From contig JAZSET010000161.1 of NCBI GenBank assembly GCA_045531795.1, positions 1-11,664 of the forward strand: a DNA stretch of 11,664 bases, read 5' to 3'. Origin of the DNA: UBA4717 sp045531795. GTDB taxonomy: Bacteria; Bacillota; Clostridia; Oscillospirales; CAG-272. Below are positions 1 through 6,215 of the stretch, one piece after another. Position 1 is the first letter of the stretch. Every line of letters starts with the position of its first letter. The translations under genes were made by a program, and so were the position numbers. The notes under the pieces were generated by a model. It had not been told where the DNA came from. It saw only the letters and a list, made by a program, of their open reading frames with translations, and searched no databases.

Positions 1-676
1 ATGGTGTATCTTTAATTTCAACAAGTATGTATCCCCGTGGAGCCTGAGGCGGATTTGTAACAGAATAAGCACGAGTGCACTCTGTGGCGTTCTCCTGCTT
101 CTGCAAAACGATATTCTTTGTCATCTTGTATCTGTGCCCGCCAATCTCAGGTGTCCAGTGGTCAAATAAATAGTTGGCAAGTCCGGTAAAGTCAGCACCG
201 TGATCAACACCGTCGTAAGTGTTGTGAGCTCTGAGGCGGCGTACATCACGCACACAGCCGTATTTCCATTGTTTTAAAATGTAGCTTTCATCAATGCCAT
301 GACAAATCATATGAAAATGGATTCGGGCCGTAGATTTACCACGACCCATATAAATCGCAATCTTAGCTTCAGGATACTTGTACTGTAACCTGCGTACAAA
401 ATTGTCCCGTACTCTGCGGGCATCTTCAAAATCGTGAAGCTCATATTTCAAATCAAAGGTAAGTGTTATGTATAAATCACCGGGGACAAAGTTATCATTT
501 ATAAGACGTGCATGGTGGCGGCGGGAAATGGAAAGCTTGTGAGCAATCCGTTCTTCTTCACAATTAAAACGAGCCCGCTTCGGTCGGCTTGTCTTTATAT
601 TAACTCCCTCTCTGATGTTGTAGACAATCTGTTCGCAAACAACACCCGAAAATATACGCCTTTTAACCGTCTTCAT
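1..676 (-). CDS. HUH replication endonuclease, ORF2/G2P-like (3' end cut by window edge)
   Basis: The C-terminal part is missing; 225 residues are visible from an ATG at 676. An AAAGGAAG ribosome binding site lies 6 bases upstream. The protein looks like a rolling-circle replication initiator of the phage f1 gpII / ORF2-G2P kind, which nicks one DNA strand through a tyrosine while two histidines bind the metal. A basic N-terminal region is followed by a beta-strand motif GDLYITLTFD (66-75), then RIHFHMI with the HxH pair H120/H122. A GLANYLF segment follows (165-171), in which Y169 is the best candidate nucleophile, then a basic HRYKMTKN stretch (181-188) at the place where G2P-type proteins carry a conserved basic/serine motif. 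It is the last visible gene of the leftward block, 43 bases after the 185-aa unknown. The Lys usually seen after the Tyr in related proteins is not obvious. A related mobilization nickase is an alternative, but the HUH class is fairly clear. Confidence 0.75.
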   Translation of the reverse strand, partial: MKTVKRRIFSGVVCEQIVYNIREGVNIKTSRPKRARFNCEEERIAHKLSISRRHHARLINDNFVPGDLYITLTFDLKYELHDFEDARRVRDNFVRRLQYKYPEAKIAIYMGRGKSTARIHFHMICHGIDESYILKQWKYGCVRDVRRLRAHNTYDGVDHGADFTGLANYLFDHWTPEIGGHRYKMTKNIVLQKQENATECTRAYSVTNPPQAPRGYILVEIKDTP

Positions 677-719
677 AATAACTTCCTTTGATTTATACTA
701 CATATTATTTATATAACCC

Positions 720-1277
720 TTAACAATCCGCTTTTGCCGCATCCTCTTCTCCGATATAAAGCTTGTCTCTCTTAATATTCATTAAGCTTTCAACAAGAAA
801 AGACGGTGGCTTGTATGGATAAACAACTGCAATCGGGAAAAAGCCGTCAAAAGCAGCAATATACGGACAATTATAAGAATCATATCTGAGGAATAACCTA
901 AGTTCCTTTGCATCCTGCACCGGAGCAATGGCGTCACGGTCAATAAGAAAAACAGTTCCGTCGTGACGAATAGTAATAAGATTAGAACCATAGCAGCTGA
1001 TATCAATGCTTCCGCGAGTCTCAATAACCTCACTCGCTTTTGTTTCAAATTCAAATAAAGGCATTTCAACACTTGAGTCGTGGTCAGTTATCTCGATTTC
1101 ACCAATTTGTTTTTCATTTGCGCCGATTATCTTCAAAAATATATCAGTGGGCACATCTTCGGAAATATCGGTAAAATAATAGCCTCTGCCGTCAGATACC
1201 ACCTTGTTCCCTCTCACAACATAAGTGAGAATTCTCCCACTTTCCTTAAATAACTTTAAAAGTTTAGAATATTTCAT
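720..1277 (-). CDS. Hypothetical protein, 185 aa, unknown function
   Basis: I do not recognise this family. The start at 1277 has a good ribosome binding site (AAAGGAAAATAA before ATG) lying inside the end of the preceding gene, so the two genes overlap by 14 bases and are probably translationally coupled. The first 15 residues are basic and helical-looking. The rest alternates short hydrophobic and charged stretches, suggesting a soluble beta-rich domain (for example YYFTDI near residue 34 and a GTVFLIDRDAIAP segment near 107-119). There is no signal peptide, membrane segment, Cys cluster or recognisable catalytic motif. It precedes the HUH replication gene, so a replication-linked role is possible, but that rests on position alone. 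Confidence 0.72.
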   Translation of the reverse strand: MKYSKLLKLFKESGRILTYVVRGNKVVSDGRGYYFTDISEDVPTDIFLKIIGANEKQIGEIEITDHDSSVEMPLFEFETKASEVIETRGSIDISCYGSNLITIRHDGTVFLIDRDAIAPVQDAKELRLFLRYDSYNCPYIAAFDGFFPIAVVYPYKPPSFLVESLMNIKRDKLYIGEEDAAKADC

Positions 1278-1581
1278 TTATTTTCCTTTCTCCAAGATAT
1301 TTATTTAGTAGTTCACCATTGACTTCAATCCCTAACGCTTCTGCTTGTCGCTTTAATTCTTCAATTCTTTGTATATCTTTGAATAAGTCTTTGCAAGTGT
1401 TTTCGGGATAAGTAAGTTTTATATTTCCTAAGCTGGCATTTACAAATTTGAAGCAGTATTTATAGTCAGGCTTTGGGAAAAGGCTGTCCAATTCTTCCCA
1501 AGACAACTTACTTATTATTTTCAGGGCTTTCTTCAAATATCTTTTAGCCCTTTTCATTCTTAATTTTTCAAACAAACTCAT
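1264..1581 (-). CDS. Hypothetical protein, 105 aa, basic N-terminus
   Basis: No recognised family. I chose the ATG at 1581 because it shares one base with the stop of the preceding 52-aa gene (TAATG), with GGAG just before. The in-frame TTG at 1611 would put the ribosome binding site only two bases from the start and would overlap the upstream gene. The protein begins MSLFEKLRMKRAKRYLKKALK, a strongly basic amphipathic helix that could contact nucleic acid or a membrane surface. It then has an acidic/aromatic middle (WEELDSLFPKPDYKY) and an EELKRQAEALGIEV helix near the end. Its last 14 bases overlap the start of the 185-aa gene. Function unknown. Confidence 0.7.
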   Translation of the reverse strand: MSLFEKLRMKRAKRYLKKALKIISKLSWEELDSLFPKPDYKYCFKFVNASLGNIKLTYPENTCKDLFKDIQRIEELKRQAEALGIEVNGELLNKYLGERKINEIF

Positions 1582-1739
1582 TACTCCGTACCGTCTTTCT
1601 TCTCGCCACAATTCCTTAAACGGTCATAATCATCATCGGGTTTTACAAACATAACAAAATCACCTTGTTTGTTTTTCTCGTTCAAACACATAAATTTGTT
1701 TCCGCAAGGAAGACAATATCCGCACTCTTTGCAAGTCAT
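1581..1739 (-). CDS. Cys-rich miniprotein, 52 aa, probable zinc-binding
   Basis: A short gene that is easy to miss. The ATG at 1739 overlaps the preceding gene's TGA by four bases (ATGA), and its own TAA shares a base with the next start. Six of the first 18 residues region are informative: C3, C6, C9, C12 and C18 form a CxxC-CxxC-type cluster (MTCKECGYCLPCGNKFMC), followed by an acidic tail with one further Cys (C44). This resembles a small zinc or metal knuckle. The stop/start overlaps on both sides and the in-frame continuity argue for a translated gene. The GGCGGTG sequence upstream belongs to a 16-base block repeated at the previous junction. Specific function unknown. Confidence 0.7.
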   Translation of the reverse strand: MTCKECGYCLPCGNKFMCLNEKNKQGDFVMFVKPDDDYDRLRNCGEKKDGTE

Positions 1740-1975
1740 ATCTGTACACCGCCTTTCAACGAAAAACTGTCACGCCCTTTTGTAATCATATGCGGACACT
1801 TTATACTTACTTCAATGTGAGGACAGTCTTTGACTTTCCAAAAACCAACAACACCGTCTTTTCTTTCATTTGAGATTGTTGCATTTAATATTGCTTCAAC
1901 ACCTTTTTTATAAATATCCTTGTATTTGCAAACAGGCTCACAAACACAACAGTTGCATTTTGCTGATAAATTCAT
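1736..1975 (-). CDS. Cys-rich small protein, 79 aa, probable zinc-binding
   Basis: The ATG at 1975 overlaps the previous gene's TGA by four bases (ATGA). A longer reading from a TTG at 2014 would lie wholly within the previous gene and has no ribosome binding site, so the short form is preferred. The N-terminus MNLSAKCNCCVCEPVCKY holds C7, C9, C10, C12 and C16. Two more Cys occur in DCPHIEV and KCPHMI (C51, C60), each followed by Pro-His, giving a possible second metal site. It ends in KGGVQI, nearly the same tail as the preceding protein (KGGVQE), because the shared DNA block there also acts as the start region of the next gene. Family not recognised. Confidence 0.72.
   Translation of the reverse strand: MNLSAKCNCCVCEPVCKYKDIYKKGVEAILNATISNERKDGVVGFWKVKDCPHIEVSIKCPHMITKGRDSFSLKGGVQI
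1742..1757 (-). repeat. 16-base direct repeat at a stop/start junction, copy 1
   Basis: The 16 bases CTGTACACCGCCTTTC (plus strand) recur exactly at 1978-1993. Read on the minus strand the block encodes the KGGVQ tail of the 79-aa protein and contains GGCGGTG, close to the ATGA overlap that starts the 52-aa gene. It therefore probably serves as a mobile or duplicated translation-initiation segment. Confidence 0.8.
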
Positions 1976-2313
1976 TCCTGTACACCGCCTTTCTCGGTTG
2001 GGTGGTCGCCCCAATCAAGATATTGACCGCAAAAGATACAATGTTTATATTTATAAATCGTTGTCCGTGTTGCACCTTTCATTTTCTGTTGCAAGGTGGT
2101 TTTACAATTCGGGCAAACATAATCTATAAATTCCCTATCATCTTCGGTCTGTTCTTCAATGTGCTTTGGCATTTGTTTTTCAAGAGCAGACAACACAAAC
2201 TTTTCGTGTTCTAACTGCAAATAATATCCTGCATCTTCGTTTTTTTGACTTTCTAAAATCCTTATATTGTCTTTTACTGTCTCTATTGACAGTTGCATTC
2301 TTACTAAGTTCAT
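1972..2313 (-). CDS. Small protein with N-terminal coiled coil and C-terminal zinc ribbon, 113 aa
   Basis: Residues about 1-60 are helical and charged (ETVKDNIRILESQKNEDAGYYLQLEHEKFVLSALEKQ), probably a short coiled coil. The C-terminal part has CPNC near residue 68 and CIFCGQYLDWGD near 92-103, a two-knuckle zinc ribbon of a kind common in small clostridial phage proteins. The ATG at 2313 overlaps the preceding gene's TGA by four bases and follows GAGGGGAA, which serves as ribosome binding site. Its stop overlaps the next start in the same way. Role unknown; a small protein- or nucleic-acid-binding adaptor is plausible. Confidence 0.75.
   Translation of the reverse strand: MNLVRMQLSIETVKDNIRILESQKNEDAGYYLQLEHEKFVLSALEKQMPKHIEEQTEDDREFIDYVCPNCKTTLQQKMKGATRTTIYKYKHCIFCGQYLDWGDHPTEKGGVQE
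1978..1993 (-). repeat. 16-base direct repeat at a stop/start junction, copy 2
   Basis: Identical to the block at 1742-1757. Here it encodes the KGGVQ tail of the zinc-ribbon protein and precedes the ATGA overlap that starts the 79-aa gene. A shorter related piece (CACCGCCTTC on the plus strand) lies at the end of the ASCH gene, before the 46-aa membrane protein. Confidence 0.8.
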
Positions 2314-2438
2314 TTCCCCTCATCTTCCTTTCTCAATGCCTGTTCTGCAATTTCTTCAAGAGCTATTGCTATTCGCCCTAAATAATAACCAATTAAAAAC
2401 AACGGAGGTAATAAGGGTAATAAATAAAGTGCGTTCAT
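2310..2438 (-). CDS. Tiny membrane protein, 42 aa
   Basis: The ATG at 2438 follows a strong AAGGAG site nine bases upstream, and the stop overlaps the next ATG by four bases. One hydrophobic stretch rich in Leu, Pro and Ile (residues about 3-27, ALYLLPLLPPLFLIGYYLG) could span the membrane. It is followed by a charged amphipathic tail (EEIAEQALRKEDEGK). It is the second of two adjacent tiny membrane proteins. Function unknown. The ribosome binding site and overlap support it as a real gene despite the length. Confidence 0.6.
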   Translation of the reverse strand: MNALYLLPLLPPLFLIGYYLGRIAIALEEIAEQALRKEDEGK

Positions 2439-2454
2439 TATTCAAAATCTCCTT

Positions 2455-2595
2455 TCAAAAAGTTACTGTAACATTAAGCACTGCTGCTGCAATCCAATAT
2501 ACGACTTTTCGCCAATCACCGCAAAAACCATATATAATAGCGGCACCAACATCAAGCGCAATGAGCATTAAGGGAAATATGTGTTGTGATTTCAT
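2455..2595 (-). CDS. Tiny membrane protein, 46 aa
   Basis: The ATG at 2595 directly abuts the stop of the ASCH gene, and GGCGGTGAG inside that gene's end can serve as ribosome binding site. Two hydrophobic segments are visible: residues about 6-24 (IFPLMLIALDVGAAIIYGF) and about 32-46 (VVYWIAAAVLNVTVTF), separated by a short CGDWRK loop. This gives a possible helical hairpin in the membrane. It is followed after 16 bases by another tiny membrane protein. Paired small membrane proteins in phage early regions can be toxins, holin-like or exclusion factors, but nothing here decides this. Confidence 0.6.
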   Translation of the reverse strand: MKSQHIFPLMLIALDVGAAIIYGFCGDWRKVVYWIAAAVLNVTVTF

Positions 2596-2922
2596 TTACT
2601 CACCGCCTTCTGCAACTGTCGCAAGCGGCACGGAATAATCTTTGCTTAATGCGCAATCATTATACGGCTTTGTTTGTCGCGAAACCGAACACGGCTTAAT
2701 GGCCATAACAACCATATCTTTTTTAACATATTCGGGATCGTTCATAATGTAATCAATATATACAAGGCAACTGTTGCCTGTGTAAGCTTGTCCGTCATAT
2801 TCATTTAATGCCAACATATCGCCTTTTTTATAAGGTCTGTCGTTCTTTCGTATTTCAAAAGTCTTCTCGCCTTTTATAACATCTGCAAAATAGTCCGTGA
2901 ATATTTTAAGTTCGTGTATCAT
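2596..2922 (-). CDS. ASCH-domain protein, DUF3850 family, 108 aa
   Basis: The N-terminus MIHELKIFTDYFADVIKGEKTFEIRKNDRPYKKGD is characteristic of DUF3850, a phage-common branch of the ASCH superfamily. The hallmark GxKxxExR is present as G18-E-K20-T-F-E23-I-R25. The ASCH fold is related to PUA and EVE/YTH domains and is thought to bind RNA or modified nucleotides; no substrate is known for DUF3850. A GDM-beta strand segment (residues 34-40) and VVMAI near 70-75 complete the small barrel. The C-terminal 30 residues are extra and Ser/Thr rich. The ribosome binding site is GGAGG eight bases before the ATG. It lies between a 70-aa unknown and two tiny membrane proteins. Confidence 0.88.
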   Translation of the reverse strand: MIHELKIFTDYFADVIKGEKTFEIRKNDRPYKKGDMLALNEYDGQAYTGNSCLVYIDYIMNDPEYVKKDMVVMAIKPCSVSRQTKPYNDCALSKDYSVPLATVAEGGE

Positions 2923-2940
2923 TCTTTTAACCTCCGTTTA

Positions 2941-3153
2941 TTAGTATTTTCTTAATTCAAGGTCACGGGGAGCAACAATATATGTGCAACCGTTGACATC
3001 AAGTTCAGCCTGTGTAATTACATCACCGTATCTGTAAAACAAAGTGTTCCGCTCTACTCTGCGGGTAATAACTGCCGTAATAGGGTAACTCTTGCCTGCG
3101 TACATAACCGGTATCTGCCTGTCAAAGCAGTCTTGTACTTCTTCCTTTGTCAT
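2941..3153 (-). CDS. Small hypothetical phage-type protein, 70 aa
   Basis: Start MTKEEVQDCFDRQIPVMYAGKSY resembles short clostridial prophage proteins that begin with an N-terminal helix and then form a small beta barrel. I cannot name the family with confidence. The ATG shares one base with the stop of the DUF3102 gene (TGATG), and the DNA just before reads GAGGTAAGC, so a ribosome binding site lies in the end of that gene. Predicted strands alternate (VMYAG, YPITAVITRRVE, TLFYRYG, QAELDVN, TYIVAP), ending in basic ELRKY. No catalytic motif is visible. Confidence 0.72.
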   Translation of the reverse strand: MTKEEVQDCFDRQIPVMYAGKSYPITAVITRRVERNTLFYRYGDVITQAELDVNGCTYIVAPRDLELRKY

Positions 3154-4151
3154 CAGCTTACCTCGATTCCGTCAAGAACATTTTTCATCTGCTCAAGGAC
3201 CTTGAGCATTCCTGCCTTGAGCTTTTCTTTCTGTTCGGACTCTGCCTCTTCTATGCAATCGCATATCTTTTCAAAAATACCATTAAAGTTTTCATAGTAC
3301 ATAGAAAATTTCTGAACAGCAGGATTGGCAGCACTCTGAAGCTTCTTCTCAAGCTCTTTTGCCCTCTCGTTAGCCTCACTGAGAGCCGACTCATATTCTG
3401 CTCTTGCTTTTTTAGCCTCATCAGCCTCAATGGCAGCACGGAGTTCCTCTTCCTTTTCCTTTTGACTCTTAAGTTTTTCACTGAGCTTGTCCGCTTTCTG
3501 CTTATATTTTTCTATTTCCGCATCCGCCTTTTCCCTCTCCGCCTTTAATGCATTGTCAAAGGATATCTGAGCATCTCCAACATCAGGGCTTGAGTCAGAT
3601 ACCGGAGCAGACTGCATTTTTGAAATTTCATTACGAAGTTTTTCCACTTCTTCAACAAGCTTTGCCTGTGCTTCTTCAGCTTTGTCAAGAGCATTCGTCT
3701 TTTCATCAAGTTCGCTCTTAAGTTCAGTTGCACGCTTTTCAGCCTCCCGGCGCTTTGACGCTTCCTCTTTGATATCACGGGTGCTCATATCGTCAAAATT
3801 TTCGCTTTGAATTATTTCAAGCTTTTCTTCCATAGGAAGACCGAACATAGCAACAGCCTGAGAATACGAAAGGTCACGGAAAGCATCGCAAGGAGCAACC
3901 CCCGTAATCAAATCAATCTGTGTGTCACTGTATTCCTTGTAGATACGCATAAGATTTCCGGCAGTAGACTGTGAATAATCAACATTTTCTATAAGCCATT
4001 GCTCCCATCCGCCGTGTCCGACTATCTCCTTTGCTTCACAAAGCCTCCCGCCAATCTCAATCAAAGCGGAAAGCAACTGATTCTTTGTCCTCTGTTTTAT
4101 AAAATTTATCTCTGCCGCAATTGTTGCAGCACTTCTTACAATTTCACTCAT
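3153..4151 (-). CDS. DUF3102-family protein with long coiled coil, 332 aa
   Basis: Residues 1 to about 110 match the DUF3102 pattern (IAAEINFIKQRTKNQLLSALIEIGGRLCEAKEIVGHGGWEQWL, then DYSQSTAGNLMRIYKEY). This is a helical, possibly DNA-binding module found in phage and integrative-element proteins; its biochemical role is unknown. Residues about 125-272 are an extended Glu/Lys/Ala coiled coil, interrupted by a flexible Pro/Ser-rich linker near 181-197. Residues 278-330 form a helical C-terminus with two Cys (C297, C299). The ribosome binding site GGAGGT is encoded by the last codons of the PcfJ-like gene, one base separating stop and start, so the pair is probably coupled. A scaffold or nucleoid/partition-like partner in replication is possible (inference). 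Confidence 0.87.
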   Translation of the reverse strand: MSEIVRSAATIAAEINFIKQRTKNQLLSALIEIGGRLCEAKEIVGHGGWEQWLIENVDYSQSTAGNLMRIYKEYSDTQIDLITGVAPCDAFRDLSYSQAVAMFGLPMEEKLEIIQSENFDDMSTRDIKEEASKRREAEKRATELKSELDEKTNALDKAEEAQAKLVEEVEKLRNEISKMQSAPVSDSSPDVGDAQISFDNALKAEREKADAEIEKYKQKADKLSEKLKSQKEKEEELRAAIEADEAKKARAEYESALSEANERAKELEKKLQSAANPAVQKFSMYYENFNGIFEKICDCIEEAESEQKEKLKAGMLKVLEQMKNVLDGIEVS

Positions 4152-4152
4152 A

Positions 4153-5781
4153 TTAAATACCTCCGTTTGTTTTTACACCGCTATTCGCAAGCGTTTGGGA
4201 ATTTGAAACTATTTCAAGCCACTGCTTTATGGCAAAATCAGACTCGGGAAAATCATAAGGCTGAGTTTTGTTCTTCTCTCCCCTTGCCTGAACAATTCTG
4301 TTTTTTTGTGAGTCATACTCAATGGTATAAAGACTTTTTTCCTGCTCTTCCTTCTTCCTCATAAATATAATGTTTGTCTTACCGTTCATGTGTCGCTCGG
4401 CATAACCGCCAACACAGTGACTTAACGCCTTACCCTCGTTTATAATCTGGTAAACCGAATGAGGAAAAATGAAAATGTATTCGCCAATAGTCATCTCAAA
4501 ACGCTTTGCCCGCTTATCAAGTGCTTTTTTCTTTGCCTTTGGTAAGTTCTTGAATTCAAGCTCACCCTTGAGCCTGTGCTCTGTGTCGTGAGCCTCCCAG
4601 AAATTTTTAGGAAATATCACATTATGCTCATTTAGATCAAATCCAACCTCTTCAGCACACATAAGATGGTCAGCAAAGTCTGAAAATGCTATTTTCTTTT
4701 TGCTTATGTAGTTTTTTACCTTTTCGTACGTGCTGTATTTGCCAATAAGTTTATACATCTGACCGGCGCGGTCACGAAATGAGCCTAAATACTCGTTTGC
4801 TGTTTCAAATGAGAGCTTGTGACCTGCCGCTTTCAGAATATCAAAAAGCTCTTTTTTCAAAAAGCTGCTGTTATTTTTCATAAGCTCGTTAAAATGTACC
4901 TTGTCAAGCTTCAGAAAATCGAGCACATTTGTCGCCGACCAATTAAAATGTCTTGCATTAAGTCTGCCGTTATATACCACATCATTTACAATGGCGTTAA
5001 GGTGAAGCTTCTGAAGCATCTCAAACTGCGGATATTTTGCAAAATAGCAAACATACGCATTTGCTTTTACAAATGTCCTGTAATCATGCGCGCCGAAACA
5101 CTCTCTGCCGTGACCTATAAAATCATCAATATTTATGTATTTGAGAAATGTGCCCTCGAAGCTGCCGCAATAGGCTGATCTCAAATTGTATTTATGGTAA
5201 TCTGTCGGTCTCTTCGTTGTTTTATAACATTCAGTCCACCCATCAGCATAATAATTCCACCCGCTTTTTTCGCTTATGTAGCTTCCGGGCTCAAGACGGT
5301 ATCTGCAAATTTCATTTTTATACTCAGGAACAAACCTCACATTTCCGTTGTATAAATTATAATCGGCAAAAACTGTGTATTCCCGCATATATACAACATC
5401 AGGCTCGGGCGAATATATAAATGTAATTAAAACAGGCTCATTTAATGACGCACCTGTTTTCAGCATATTCGCATTTTTTAAGGTAGCTCTGCAACCGCAA
5501 TGAGGACAATAAGCTTCAAAATTGTGCATCTGCTCTGTGCTTGTTATTTTTACATAAGGATCACACCGGGAATTAACCTCTATATTGAGCATATCGTCTT
5601 CACTTAAATTGTTCCCGCAATTTGTGCATACTCCGGTGTATGCACGTGCTTGCCCACGCACACGCCTTGAAAATATGTAAGACGGAAAAATCGCTTTAAG
5701 TTCTTCGTGATAGCAGGCCTTGTCAAAGGGATAGCTTTCCTCTTTGTGAGCCGGCTTCAGATAAAACTCATTGTCTGTCAT
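4153..5781 (-). CDS. PcfJ-like protein, 542 aa
   Basis: This is named after PcfJ of the enterococcal conjugative plasmid pCF10. The family is widespread on mobile elements and its molecular role is unknown. The C-terminal signature is clear: ALSHCVGGYAERHMNGKTN followed by IIFMRK (residues 452-476), then YTIEYD and IVQARGEKNKTQP (485-508). The N-terminal part has two CxxC knuckles, C52/C55 and C92/C95, a likely zinc ribbon. I start it at the ATG at 5781, which has AGGTG six bases upstream. A GTG nine bases earlier lies in that ribosome binding site. It directly follows a PcfK-like gene, the usual partner order, with a ten-base gap. Confidence 0.9.
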   Translation of the reverse strand: MTDNEFYLKPAHKEESYPFDKACYHEELKAIFPSYIFSRRVRGQARAYTGVCTNCGNNLSEDDMLNIEVNSRCDPYVKITSTEQMHNFEAYCPHCGCRATLKNANMLKTGASLNEPVLITFIYSPEPDVVYMREYTVFADYNLYNGNVRFVPEYKNEICRYRLEPGSYISEKSGWNYYADGWTECYKTTKRPTDYHKYNLRSAYCGSFEGTFLKYINIDDFIGHGRECFGAHDYRTFVKANAYVCYFAKYPQFEMLQKLHLNAIVNDVVYNGRLNARHFNWSATNVLDFLKLDKVHFNELMKNNSSFLKKELFDILKAAGHKLSFETANEYLGSFRDRAGQMYKLIGKYSTYEKVKNYISKKKIAFSDFADHLMCAEEVGFDLNEHNVIFPKNFWEAHDTEHRLKGELEFKNLPKAKKKALDKRAKRFEMTIGEYIFIFPHSVYQIINEGKALSHCVGGYAERHMNGKTNIIFMRKKEEQEKSLYTIEYDSQKNRIVQARGEKNKTQPYDFPESDFAIKQWLEIVSNSQTLANSGVKTNGGI

Positions 5782-5791
5782 ATCTCTCACC

Positions 5792-6181
5792 TCACAGAAT
5801 ATCGAGAAATGAAAGCTCTATTCTCTTTTTCTTTTCAGGTTCGCTCTTTGCCGGCTCTTCTCCGGTAAGGTCAATAGACATATTAAAGGAAATCTTTGCA
5901 CCGGGAAAATAAAAGCTTACAGCTCTCTGATATACATCAAAGTCCGAAATAGCCTGTCCGATATTTTTGCATATCGCCTTAAGACAACCCTCGAAATCTC
6001 TTTTCTGATTAACCGCTTGGGCAAATTCCCCGTCCTGCTTGCAAAAGTCTGACAGAGCTTTTGCAACCGGTCCGGCAATAATTACCTCGTGTCTGCCGGG
6101 ATGATTTTTGTTAAGTTCCTCACTTAAATACATAATAGCAGGCTCAATATGCTCTGCTGCGTGTTTGTTATTTACCTCCAT
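5792..6181 (-). CDS. PcfK-like / AcrIIA9-family protein, 129 aa
   Basis: The core HEVIIAGPVAKALSDFCKQDGEFAQAVNQKRDFEGCLKAI plus GQAISDFDVYQRAVSFYF (residues 31-92) fits the PcfK-like family: small helical proteins encoded next to PcfJ on mobile elements, in which a Cys-centred helix is followed by an acidic helix and an aromatic YF motif. The family includes AcrIIA9, reported as a Cas9 inhibitor, so anti-CRISPR activity is a possibility but not shown. A charged linker (108-120) leads to a conserved-looking hydrophobic tail, IELSFLDIL, that may be a docking peptide. The ribosome binding site is AGGAGG nine bases before the ATG. It is followed after ten bases by the PcfJ-like gene. Assignment rests on pattern and context rather than on invariant residues. 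Confidence 0.72.
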   Translation of the reverse strand: MEVNNKHAAEHIEPAIMYLSEELNKNHPGRHEVIIAGPVAKALSDFCKQDGEFAQAVNQKRDFEGCLKAICKNIGQAISDFDVYQRAVSFYFPGAKISFNMSIDLTGEEPAKSEPEKKKRIELSFLDIL

Positions 6182-6190
6182 AGTTTTTTG

Positions 6191-6203
6191 CCTCCTGTTT
6201 TTT
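6191..6203 (-). repeat. 13-base ribosome-binding-site repeat, copy 1
   Basis: Minus-strand AAAAAACAGGAGG precedes the PcfK-like gene. The same 13 bases precede the 66-aa Cys-rich gene at 6766-6778. It contains a full AGGAGG and is probably a conserved start region of this element family. Confidence 0.7.
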
Positions 6204-6215
6204 ATTTAATTGTTT

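Noticed and set aside
1582..1611. TTG start extending the 105-aa protein
   Set aside because: The ribosome binding site would be two bases from the TTG and the extension overlaps the 52-aa gene; the coupled ATG at 1581 is better.
1870..2638. Several overlapping plus-strand frames across the small Cys-rich and membrane genes
   Set aside because: They lie opposite genes with coupled overlaps and good ribosome binding sites, and none has its own convincing start signal or recognisable domain.
3147..3548. Long open frame on the plus strand opposite the DUF3102 coiled coil
   Set aside because: It mirrors the repetitive Glu/Lys/Ala codons of the real gene, has Leu/Phe-rich low-complexity translation and lies wholly antisense to a well-supported gene.
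5782..5790. GTG start for the PcfJ-like protein
   Set aside because: That GTG is part of the ribosome binding site of the ATG at 5781.
4153..6181. Part of a conjugative transfer region, based on the names PcfJ and PcfK
   Set aside because: No relaxase, coupling protein or type IV secretion gene is visible, and these families are also common in prophages and other elements.
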